Shown: piece after piece, positions 1 through 6,114 of the stretch | Layout: the number at the start of each line of letters is the position of its first letter | How positions within the stretch are numbered: position 1 is the stretch's first letter | Origin: JAUWOY01 sp034431315 | GTDB lineage: Bacteria > Chloroflexota > Anaerolineae > VGOG01 | NCBI GenBank assembly: GCA_034431315.1 | Contig: DAOUDK010000095.1 | Coordinates: forward strand, 1-21,131 | Direction: 5' to 3' | Length of the DNA stretch: 21,131 nucleotides | The notes under the pieces: model-generated | The model's input: the letters and a program-made list of their open reading frames with translations, nothing else | Databases searched by the model: none | What the model was told of the DNA's origin: nothing | Position numbers and translations under genes: made by a program

Positions 1-1
1 G

Positions 2-868
2 GTGGCCAGCAAGATCGTAAGCGACGTGGTCATCTTCGAGGTCACCGGCAGCGCGATTGCCGCGACCGGAGATGCCGCAGCAGGGGATGTCTTGACCGGC
101 AAGACCTTTTCCAATGCGAGCGCAGCCGGGATTGCCGGCGCCATGCCGAATAACGGCGCGGTGACGATCGTGCCCACGACAACGCAGCAGACGATAGCGG
201 CGGGCTACCACAACGGTTCGGGCAAGGTGGAAGGGGATGCTGACCTGGTGGCAGGCAGTATTGCGCGAGGAGTAGACCTGTTTGGGGTGAGCGGCATCTG
301 CAGGGCTGTGCGGGCGACGGGGCAGACGACATCCTATGCTGCAGGGGACGACGGGGAATATGAATTGGGTTGCAGACCGGGGGCCTATCCTGTTTGGGGG
401 TCTAAGGGTTTCAATCGTGGTTTTACGGACAATGGTGATGGTACGGTCACCGATAATCTAGCCGGGCTGATCTGGTTGCAGGATACCAATTGTATCAGTA
501 CCACGCATGCAACCTACGGCTTCGACCATGATGGCACGGCTGGAGATGGAAGGGTTACTTGGCAGCATGCGTTGGATTTCGTGGCGGGGATTAACGCTGG
601 GACCTACTCCGACTGCGGTGCAGGTCAGACTGACTGGCGGCTGCCGAATATCAATGAGTTGAGTAGCCTGGTTGATCCTGTACAAACGAATCCCGCCCTG
701 CCCGCTGGCCATCCATTTACCGGCGTCCAGTCGTACCCCTACTGGTCGAGTACTACCCGCACGTCCTACACTCCCTACGCCGGGCGCGTGAACCTGAGCA
801 GCGGCTACGTGGTCAACGGCAGTAAGACGAGTAGCTTCTACGTGTGGCCCGTTCGCGGCGGACAATGA
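2..868 (+). CDS. DUF1566 (Lcl C-terminal-like) domain protein, 5'-truncated by the window edge
   Basis: The frame is open from the first bases of the window and no ribosome binding site can be seen, so this is the 3' part of a longer gene; the GTG at position 2 is probably internal. The visible 288 residues begin with Gly/Ala/Asn-rich modules of the kind seen in phage-tail-like and surface proteins (GDVLTGKTFSNAS, AGYHNGSGKVEGDADLVAGS, GVDLFGVSG). A DUF1566 domain follows from about residue 104 to the end, with its hallmark words GQTTSY, FTDNGDGTVTDNLAGLIWLQD, DWRLPNINELSSLVD, YWSST and a final YVWPVRGG. DUF1566 has a C-type-lectin-related fold and is found in secreted or surface adhesins, including Legionella Lcl. 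Binding or adhesion at the cell surface is inference; the ligand is unknown. The C-terminus is intact, with a TGA stop at 866-868. Confidence 0.85.
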   Translation: MASKIVSDVVIFEVTGSAIAATGDAAAGDVLTGKTFSNASAAGIAGAMPNNGAVTIVPTTTQQTIAAGYHNGSGKVEGDADLVAGSIARGVDLFGVSGICRAVRATGQTTSYAAGDDGEYELGCRPGAYPVWGSKGFNRGFTDNGDGTVTDNLAGLIWLQDTNCISTTHATYGFDHDGTAGDGRVTWQHALDFVAGINAGTYSDCGAGQTDWRLPNINELSSLVDPVQTNPALPAGHPFTGVQSYPYWSSTTRTSYTPYAGRVNLSSGYVVNGSKTSSFYVWPVRGGQ

Positions 869-916
869 GAGTCTTCGGTTCTTTGACGCTTTGGACCCTT
901 TGACGGGGGGATGCAA

Positions 917-931
917 GGGGGGTGTCCCCCC
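917..931. repeat. Short perfect hairpin downstream of the DUF1566 gene
   Basis: Six G, a TGT loop and six C form a perfect 6-bp stem about 50 bp after the stop codon. There is no T-tract, so it is a weak terminator candidate at best. Confidence 0.4.
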
Positions 932-948
932 TGTCCGGCGCGGTTTTT

Positions 949-1080
949 GGACCACGAAAATCGCGAAGGAACGCGACTTGTACTGAGGTCCCCCCTGAGC
1001 TTGACGAAGGGCCTGTCGAAGTAAAGTCGCGAAAGGGTTTCGGGCTTTTCGTGGCTTTTCGTGTGTTTCGCGGTCCAAAG
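949..1080. repeat. CACGAAAA-type quasi-tandem micro-repeat with an embedded CTGAGC...TCGAAG cassette
   Basis: Read on the minus strand, 1035-1080 consists of loosely repeated decamer-like words (ACCGCGAAAC, CACGAAAAGC, CACGAAAAGC, CCGAAACC). A similar word lies at 949-970 in opposite orientation. CGCGACTT (972-979) and AAGTCGCG (1024-1031) are inverted around a cassette at 994-1021 that contains CCTGAGCTTGACGAAGG and CCTGTCGAAG. No credible gene lies in 869-1108. Confidence 0.6.
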
Positions 1081-1108
1081 CCGCTCTGCAAAACAAGGAG
1101 GAACTGAC

Positions 1109-1717
1109 ATGGTAAGAAGAGTTATCACAAACATCAGGTATCCCGTATTGATCGCCCTGATCGTGTTGTGTCTGATCACAGTGGCTCAGGCGGCCACGGG
1201 CCCCATTGACGCGATTGATAAATGGGCCTGGGGCGCCAACGCCGGCTGGATCAACTTCCGCCCCGAACACGGCGGGGTGACGGTCTACTCCGACCATTTG
1301 GAGGGCTACGCCTGGGGCGAGAACGTCGGCTGGATCCGCATGGGCAACTACGACGGAGGCGGAGCGCACACCTACGCCAATGATGCAGCGGACACCTATG
1401 GCGTCAACAACGACGGCAGTGGCAATCTGTCCGGCTACGCCTGGGGCACCAACGTGGGCTGGATCAACTTCAATTCAGCCCACAGCCAGGTGACCATAGA
1501 CCCTGCCACCAGCAGCTTCGACGGCTACGCCTGGGGGGAGAACGTGGGATGGATTCACTTCAAGGGCCCTGGGTACAATGTCGCCGTGTCTATTCCCGTC
1601 GGCGGCATTGTGGCACCGGTGAACAAGGTGGAGCTGCTGGCTCCGTGGCTGGGCTTGGTGGGACTGATAGCGGTGGCTGTCGCGGCGATGGTGGTCTGGA
1701 AGCGCAGAAGGGCCTGA
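1109..1717 (+). CDS. Exported, C-terminally anchored protein with four WG-type repeats
   Basis: The start is the ATG at 1109, preceded by AAGGAGG at 1095-1101; a longer open frame upstream runs through repeat DNA and is not used. The product has 202 residues. Residues 1-28 form a signal peptide (basic start, hydrophobic core, likely cleavage after AQA). Four copies of a [WY]AWGxNxGWI motif follow at about residues 39-50, 67-78, 110-121 and 140-151, each in a short module of 28 to 43 residues. The tail has a conserved-looking VNKVELLAPW, a hydrophobic helix (about 178-196) and a KRRRA end, the layout of sorting or anchor signals such as LPXTG, PEP-CTERM or IPTL-CTERM without matching those motifs. 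A cell-envelope protein is likely; the function is unknown. I know similar GYAW..NIGWI repeats from uncharacterised envelope proteins but no named family. A terminator follows. Confidence 0.85.
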   Translation: MVRRVITNIRYPVLIALIVLCLITVAQAATGPIDAIDKWAWGANAGWINFRPEHGGVTVYSDHLEGYAWGENVGWIRMGNYDGGGAHTYANDAADTYGVNNDGSGNLSGYAWGTNVGWINFNSAHSQVTIDPATSSFDGYAWGENVGWIHFKGPGYNVAVSIPVGGIVAPVNKVELLAPWLGLVGLIAVAVAAMVVWKRRRA

Positions 1718-1724
1718 GGAGCAT

Positions 1725-1757
1725 AGACCTGACGGGTTTTGAAAACCCGTCAGGTCT
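1725..1757. repeat. Perfect 16-bp-arm palindrome with a 1-nt centre
   Basis: The arms AGACCTGACGGGTTTT and AAAACCCGTCAGGTCT are exact reverse complements around a single G. It starts 7 bp after the stop of the exported WG-repeat protein. It could act as a terminator or cruciform, but a one-base centre means the RNA loop would have to open the A/T pairs. It resembles a dispersed palindromic repeat. Confidence 0.85.
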
Positions 1758-1767
1758 TCAGCAGCAG

Positions 1768-1806
1768 AAGGTTCTGGCGGACGGTTTGCCAGAACCTTTT
1801 TGTTTT
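1768..1806 (+). terminator. Rho-independent terminator for the WG-repeat protein gene
   Basis: The stem AAGGTTCTGGC / GCCAGAACCTT (1768-1778 and 1788-1798) has a 9-nt loop and runs into TTTTTGTTTTG. The 11-bp stem plus U-tract is a textbook intrinsic terminator on the plus strand. Confidence 0.85.
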
Positions 1807-1810
1807 GAGC

Positions 1811-2043
1811 AGCACGCACGGCGCTAAACCGCCGTGCTGAGAGAACAAAGCCCCCCTTCGGGGGCTAGAATCCAGCCCGTAGGGCTTTGCTCTTTTAGCG
1901 CGGGGTCTTTAGCACGCACGGCGCTAAACCGCCGTGCTGACAGAACAAAGCCCCCTTCGGGGGCTAGAATCCAGCCCGTAGGCGACGTCCTGAGCCTGTC
2001 GAAGGGGCTTTGCTCTTTTAGCGCGGGGTCTTTAGCCCCGCGC
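1811..2043 (-). repeat. Tandem pair of multi-hairpin intergenic repeats (copy A)
   Basis: Unit 1 (1811-1910, 100 bp) and unit 2 (1911-2033, 123 bp) are nearly identical apart from a 24-bp insertion in unit 2. Each unit contains a hairpin with arms GCACGGCG/CGCCGTGC, one with AGCCCCC/GGGGGCT, and one formed by AGCCC/GGGCT. Unit 2 is followed by a GCGCGGGG/CCCCGCGC hairpin (2021-2042). A related copy lies in inverted orientation at 4270-4600. The repeat region overlaps the last codons and stop of recD2. Confidence 0.9.
1982..2005. repeat. 24-bp CCTGAGCCTGTCGAAGG micro-insertion in one tandem repeat copy
   Basis: Unit 1 of the flanking tandem repeat reads straight from CAGCCCGTAG into GGCTTTG. 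Unit 2 has 24 extra bases at the same point, containing CCTGAGCCTGTCGAAGG. A related cassette lies at 994-1021. This is direct evidence that the short word can be gained or lost as a unit. Confidence 0.75.
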
Positions 2044-4252
2044 CTCTTGGTTCTCTGAGACGCACATCCAGGGCCGTGTGACGGTGGGCTATCTTGTTGT
2101 TGCGGACAGCGATGGCGATGGCCTTCCTCGTGCCCACCAGCACCACCAACTTCTCGGCCCGAGTCATCCCCGTGTACAGGAGGTTGCGCTGCAGCAGGAG
2201 ATAGTGCTGCGTCAGGACAGGCATGACCACCGCCGGGTACTCGCTGCCCTGGCTCTTGTGGACGCTTATGGCGTAGGCGTGCACCAGCTCGTCCAGATCG
2301 CTGAAGTCGTAGGGCACCGGGCGGTCGTCTATGCGCACCACCATGACCTGGTTCTCCAAATCAAGGCCCACCACCCTGCCGATGTCGCCGTTGTAGACCT
2401 CTTTGTCGTAGTTGTTGCGCGTCTGCATCACCTTATCGCCCAGGCGAAAGACGCGGCCCGCGACCCGTCGCTCGCCTTTGGCCAGGCTGGGGGGATTGAG
2501 GGCCTCCTGCAAGCGGACGTTGAGGTTCGACACCCCCACCGTCCCCCGATACATCGGCGAGAGCACCTGGATATCGTCAAAGGAGTGATAGCCAAACTTG
2601 CGCGGGATGCGCGTCTTCACCAGGTCAACGACCAGATCAGCCGCTTTTTCGGGATTCTCCTCGGCAAAGAGGAAGAAGTCCGTGGCGCCTTTGGCGAACA
2701 GGGGCGTTTGGCCACGGTTGATGCGGTGGGCGTTGGCCACGATCAGGCTGCCTTCGGCCTGGCGGAAGATTTCCTCCAGCCTGACCACCGCTGCCTGGCC
2801 CGAGGCGATGATGTCCTTTAGCACGTTTCCCGCTCCGACGCTGGGCAACTGATCCACGTCGCCCACCAGCAGCAGGTGGCTGGTCGGCTCAACAGCCTTG
2901 AGCAGGTGGTTGGTGAGAAGGAGGTCGAGCATGGAGGCTTCGTCCACGATGACCATGTCCGCTTCCAGCGGGTGATCCTCATTGCGCTGAAAACTGAAAC
3001 CCCTCTGGGGCGAGAATTCCAGCAGGCGATGTACGGTCTTGGCCTCCCGGCCCGTGGCCTCGCTCAGGCGTTTGGCCGCCCGACCAGTGGGGGAAGCCAA
3101 AGCACAGGAGTGGTTTCTGGCCTCCAGCAGGCGGATGATGGTTCGCACCGTGGTGGTCTTTCCCGTGCCGGGGCCGCCGGTCAGCACCGTCACCTTGTTG
3201 GTCAGGGCCGTTCGCACCGCCTCTTGCTGGCCGGCGTTCAGGGGCTGGCTTGCCCGCTCCGCCAGGTGTGCGAACACCCGCTCCCAGTGTGCCGATGTGT
3301 AGAAATCCAGCCGGCTGCGCTTGACGTTGATGAGGGTTCGCAGGCGATTGGCCACCCCCACCTCGCCGTAGTAAAATGGCAGCAGGTAAACGGCCTTCTC
3401 CTCTCTGACAGCCACCCCCGGCTGACCCAGGTCGGGGTAAGTGATATCCTCGCGGTGAACCTGCTCCTCCTCTTCCAGTTGGATGACCCCCGTCTCGACC
3501 AGATCCGGCGGCACGTCCAATATCTCGGTGGCCTTTTTGATCAACCTCCCCTGGGGGGCGTAGACATTTCCTTCGTCAACAAACTGACTCAGCACGTGGG
3601 CGATGCCGGCGGCCACCCGCTGCGGTGAATCGCTGGGCAGCCCCAGCTTGCGGGCGATCTTATCGGCGGTGAGGAAGCCGATGCCATAGATGTCGCGGGC
3701 CAGGCGGTAGGGATCCTCCCGCACCACATCAAGCGCCGCATCGCCGTAGTGCTTGTAGATCTTCACTGCCAGGGAAGTGCTCACGTCGTGGCTCTGGAGG
3801 AACAGCATCACCTCTTTGATGCTCCGCTGTTCCTCCCAGGCCCGCGTGACCATCTCCACCCGCTTCTTGCCCACCCCCAGCACCTCGCGCAGGCGGCGGG
3901 GATGGCGCTCGATGATCTCCAGCGTATCCAGCCCAAAGTGCTTGACGATGCGCCTGGCCGTGACCGGGCCGATGCCCTTGATCAGGCCTGAGCCCAGATA
4001 TTTGCGGATGCCCTCTACCGTGGCTGGGAGCACCGTCTGGTAGTTTATCACCTTGAACTGGCGGCCGTGCTTGGCATGGGTGGTCCAAAAACCCTCCAGC
4101 CGCAGGCTCGCCCCCACGTTCACGCTCATCAGGTTGCCCACTACCGTGACCAAGTCACTTCGCCCCTCCGCCTGGAAGCGGGCCACGGTGTAGCCGTCCT
4201 CTTCGCTATAGAAGGTGATGCGCTCGACGGTGCCTTTCAGCTCTTCCTGCAC
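2018..4252 (-). CDS. recD2: RecD-like DNA helicase, RecD2 subfamily
   Basis: This is an SF1B 5'-to-3' DNA helicase of the RecD2 type, which acts in DNA repair without RecBC. The 744 residues match the usual RecD2 length. The N-terminal region carries helix-hairpin-helix motifs (about 86-130 and 180-205). Motor motifs are Walker A GGPGTGKTTT (359-368), Walker B VIVDEAS (434-440), motif III GDVDQLPSVGAGNVL (464-478), the UvrD-like AISVHKSQGSE (661-671) and LYTGMTRA (692-699). The start is GTG at 4252, with GGAGG at 4263-4267. The TAA stop (2018-2020) and the last eight residues (GAGLKTPR) are encoded by the hairpin repeat, so the C-terminus was probably replaced or extended by it. The gene stands alone, convergent with the WG-repeat gene, and is bracketed by inverted copies of the repeat. 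Confidence 0.95.
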   Translation of the reverse strand: MQEELKGTVERITFYSEEDGYTVARFQAEGRSDLVTVVGNLMSVNVGASLRLEGFWTTHAKHGRQFKVINYQTVLPATVEGIRKYLGSGLIKGIGPVTARRIVKHFGLDTLEIIERHPRRLREVLGVGKKRVEMVTRAWEEQRSIKEVMLFLQSHDVSTSLAVKIYKHYGDAALDVVREDPYRLARDIYGIGFLTADKIARKLGLPSDSPQRVAAGIAHVLSQFVDEGNVYAPQGRLIKKATEILDVPPDLVETGVIQLEEEEQVHREDITYPDLGQPGVAVREEKAVYLLPFYYGEVGVANRLRTLINVKRSRLDFYTSAHWERVFAHLAERASQPLNAGQQEAVRTALTNKVTVLTGGPGTGKTTTVRTIIRLLEARNHSCALASPTGRAAKRLSEATGREAKTVHRLLEFSPQRGFSFQRNEDHPLEADMVIVDEASMLDLLLTNHLLKAVEPTSHLLLVGDVDQLPSVGAGNVLKDIIASGQAAVVRLEEIFRQAEGSLIVANAHRINRGQTPLFAKGATDFFLFAEENPEKAADLVVDLVKTRIPRKFGYHSFDDIQVLSPMYRGTVGVSNLNVRLQEALNPPSLAKGERRVAGRVFRLGDKVMQTRNNYDKEVYNGDIGRVVGLDLENQVMVVRIDDRPVPYDFSDLDELVHAYAISVHKSQGSEYPAVVMPVLTQHYLLLQRNLLYTGMTRAEKLVVLVGTRKAIAIAVRNNKIAHRHTALDVRLREPRGAGLKTPR

Positions 4253-4269
4253 AGCGGTATCTCCTCCAG

Positions 4270-4600
4270 GGCGCGGGGCTAAAGACCCATGCGCGTCAAG
4301 TTAAGAGTGGTGCCGTGCTTGCCAGGGCCGCACGGCCATGAAGTGGCCGTGCTACAGAGTTCCCGCCTGATGAATCAGGCTCAAGAACCCCGTTCACGGG
4401 GTGGTAGCTTCGTAGCCGTGGCACTTCATGCCACGGCGGGGCTGGCCAGCAACCGTTTCTCCGCAGGCTACCGTCTTAGCTTGACGCGCATGGGCTAAAG
4501 ACCCCGCGCTAAAAGAACAAAGCCCTTCGGGCTGGATTTCAGCCCCCGCAGGGGGCTTTGTCCTTTCAGCCTGGTGCTTCAGCGCCAGGCTTGTTGCTGT
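4270..4600 (+). repeat. Inverted copy B of the multi-hairpin repeat, interrupted by a MITE-like insertion
   Basis: The flanks 4270-4288 and 4492-4600 join to give the same layout as copy A read on the minus strand from 2043: GCGCGGGG hairpin, CGCTAAAAGA, AGCCC/GGGCT, AGCCCCC/GGGGGCT, then a stem-loop at about 4568-4593. That last stem is GCCTGGTG/CGCCAGGC here and GCACGGCG/CGCCGTGC in copy A, so two base pairs have changed on both sides with pairing kept. The copy begins 2-3 bp beyond the recD2 ribosome binding site. Confidence 0.8.
4289..4491. mobile_element. 203-bp non-coding MITE-like element with 18-bp TIRs and 13-bp flanking direct repeats
   Basis: The left end ATGCGCGTCAAGTTAAGA (4289-4306) and right end (4474-4491) are inverted repeats matching at 17 of 18 positions. 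The element is flanked by direct repeats GGGCTAAAGACCC at 4276-4288 and 4492-4504. The joined flanks reproduce the intact site found at 2021-2043 on the other strand. Inside are four perfect hairpins: 4330-4352 (9 bp), 4365-4380 (7 bp), 4388-4401 (6 bp) and 4415-4437 (9 bp). No open frame in it looks coding. A transposase acting in trans would be needed; none is present in the window. A 13-bp duplication is long for known MITEs, so the mechanism is open. Confidence 0.75.
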
Positions 4601-4697
4601 CCCTATGATACCAGAAGTGGCGAAAAAAGGGAAGCTTGGGATGATTAGCCTTGCTGTGATAAATTGAGAGTTGTTTGAGAAAGGGCCGCCGCAAATA

Positions 4698-4732
4698 CAA
4701 AAAGCCCCCTGCATCAACTGCGCAGGTGGCTT
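4698..4732 (-). terminator. Intrinsic terminator of the amine-catabolism gene cluster
   Basis: Read on the minus strand, AAGCC and CCTGC pair with their partners across 4702-4732 (AAGCCACCTGC ... GCAGGGGGCTT) and run into TTTTTG. It lies about 100 bp after the stop of the last dehydrogenase gene. A closely related hairpin is found at 17758-17788. Confidence 0.7.
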
Positions 4733-4783
4733 CTTTCTCCCTTTGAACTATTGGTCTTACCCCTCGAATCCGCGTAGGTCCCA

Positions 4784-4812
4784 AGTTCCTCCAGTTCCCC
4801 TGAGTTCCTCAG
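4784..4812. repeat. AGTTCC quasi-tandem micro-repeat
   Basis: AGTTCC occurs at 4784, 4793 and 4803, with a period of 9-10 nt, between the terminator and the stop of the dehydrogenase gene. Nothing else recognisable lies in 4601-4833 apart from the terminator. Confidence 0.6.
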
Positions 4813-4833
4813 AGATTATCGCCGATTGCACTC

Positions 4834-6003
4834 TCACAAGAACCCCGTGACGCTCACCTGGGTGTAGATCTCCCGCTCCTCCAGTTCCTTGAAGAAAGGC
4901 TCCGGTTCGATCACCGCCTCAGGGGGGTAGACCCCTGGCGGGATTCGGCCCTCGGCCAGCCACAAGGCGGCGCGGGCCGGGGCTACGCCGGTGGGGAGGG
5001 CGCCCTTGCAGGTTAGCGTGCCCAGCCGGTAGGTCAGCGACTTACCATCCTTTGTTCCCCTCACCTCGGTGACGATCTCCTTGGCCCAATCTGGCGGCTG
5101 CGTCTTGGGCGGAGCCAGGAAGTCGGTGATGGGCGGAACATACTGGGACATCAGCGCCACCAGGAGATCACGCGGCACCACGGGTTGCCCCTTCACCTCG
5201 ACCGGCTCCCGCCCGGCGAAGCCAAAGTCCGCCAGCACGCGGATCTTCTCCACTGTCTCTTTCGCCATTCCCCAGTAGTTGATCTTGAAGAAGCACTCCT
5301 TCAAGCCCCTGTCGCCGAAGGTGATGGGGAGGGTGGCGACCTCGGAGTGGAGGGAGAGGTGCATCGGCAGCAGGCCGAGGGGCAGGGTGAACCAGTAATC
5401 CTCGAACTCGCTCAGCGGCTCGCAGGCCACGAACTCCCCGTGCCGATAGACCATCGGGGGCTGGGTCAACTCATCTATGATAGTAGGGACGGCGTAGGTG
5501 AAACGGACATCATCCGGCGGGGGTGGCATGATGCCATCGTAGATGCGGATGCTCTCAATGGTATCCAGCCGGTCGGCGGCGTAGCGGGCCTGGACGTTGG
5601 GCACGCCTGGGGCGGACCCCATCCCCAACACCGCGCTCAGTCCCGCCTCGGCGAAACGATCGCTCAGTTCCAGTTGCTTGCGGGTGGTGTGGAACAGGCC
5701 GCCCATGTCGGTGTAGGGCGCCCCCGCCTCCAGGCAGGCCTGCATCACCTGCAGGTTGAAGTAGTAGACGGTAGCATTCAGGCAGGCGTCCGTCCCTCTG
5801 AGCGCAGCGACCAACGCGTCGTGGTTGGTCAGATCCACAGGCTCAATTCTCACTTTTGAGCTGCTGATGATCCCTGCCACCGTGCGAGCCTGGGTCAGGT
5901 CGCGGTCGGCGATGACCACCTCATCCACCCGCCGGTCGCCCGCCAGGTCTTGCACGGCGATGCAGCCCATTTTCCCCGCGCCACCTAATACGATGATGTT
6001 CAT
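4834..6003 (-). CDS. Saccharopine dehydrogenase-family oxidoreductase, lysine 6-dehydrogenase-like (copy 1)
   Basis: The 389-residue product has an N-terminal Rossmann fold with GGAGKMG (7-13) and an Asp at the end of strand 2 (IADRD, D33), suggesting NAD binding. LGMGSAPG (126-133) and the C-terminal RIPPGVYPPEAVIEPEPFF segment match, from memory of the family, the lysine 6-dehydrogenase branch of COG1748. Those enzymes oxidatively remove an amino group from lysine to give an aldehyde in equilibrium with a cyclic imine. The true substrate is not determined and could be another amino acid or amine. The ATG at 6003 is preceded by GGAGGAGG at a 5-nt spacing. It is the last gene of the cluster, downstream of the aldehyde oxidoreductase, and has a paralogue at the cluster start (15848-17011). 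Confidence 0.85.
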   Translation of the reverse strand: MNIIVLGGAGKMGCIAVQDLAGDRRVDEVVIADRDLTQARTVAGIISSSKVRIEPVDLTNHDALVAALRGTDACLNATVYYFNLQVMQACLEAGAPYTDMGGLFHTTRKQLELSDRFAEAGLSAVLGMGSAPGVPNVQARYAADRLDTIESIRIYDGIMPPPPDDVRFTYAVPTIIDELTQPPMVYRHGEFVACEPLSEFEDYWFTLPLGLLPMHLSLHSEVATLPITFGDRGLKECFFKINYWGMAKETVEKIRVLADFGFAGREPVEVKGQPVVPRDLLVALMSQYVPPITDFLAPPKTQPPDWAKEIVTEVRGTKDGKSLTYRLGTLTCKGALPTGVAPARAALWLAEGRIPPGVYPPEAVIEPEPFFKELEEREIYTQVSVTGFL

Positions 6004-6027
6004 GGTTGCCTCCTCCTATTGAGGGTC

Positions 6028-6114
6028 CGTAGATTCGGGATTCGTAAATTCGGGAACTCGTAGATTCGTAAACTGGTCTACGACTTTGCGAATCTACGAT
6101 TTTACGAATCTACA
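6028..6114. repeat. GTAGATTCG/GTAAATTCG micro-repeat carrying the stop codon of the AOR gene
   Basis: The segment is built from variations of GTAGATTCG, GTAAATTCG and ATTCGGGA; its right half is largely the reverse complement of the left half. The TAG stop of the aldehyde oxidoreductase (6110-6112) is part of the repeated word TGTAGATTCG, and the repeat ends just before the ribosome binding site of the next gene. Confidence 0.75.

Noticed and set aside
922..1107. 61-codon plus-strand frame before the WG-repeat gene
   Set aside because: It consists of micro-repeat DNA and has no supporting features.
458..1369. 303-codon frame on the minus strand
   Set aside because: It runs across the DUF1566 domain, an intergenic repeat region and the start of the WG-repeat gene, all better explained on the plus strand.
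1811..2033. Possible CRISPR array
   Set aside because: Only two 100-bp units in direct tandem, with internal hairpins and no spacers; no cas genes in the window.
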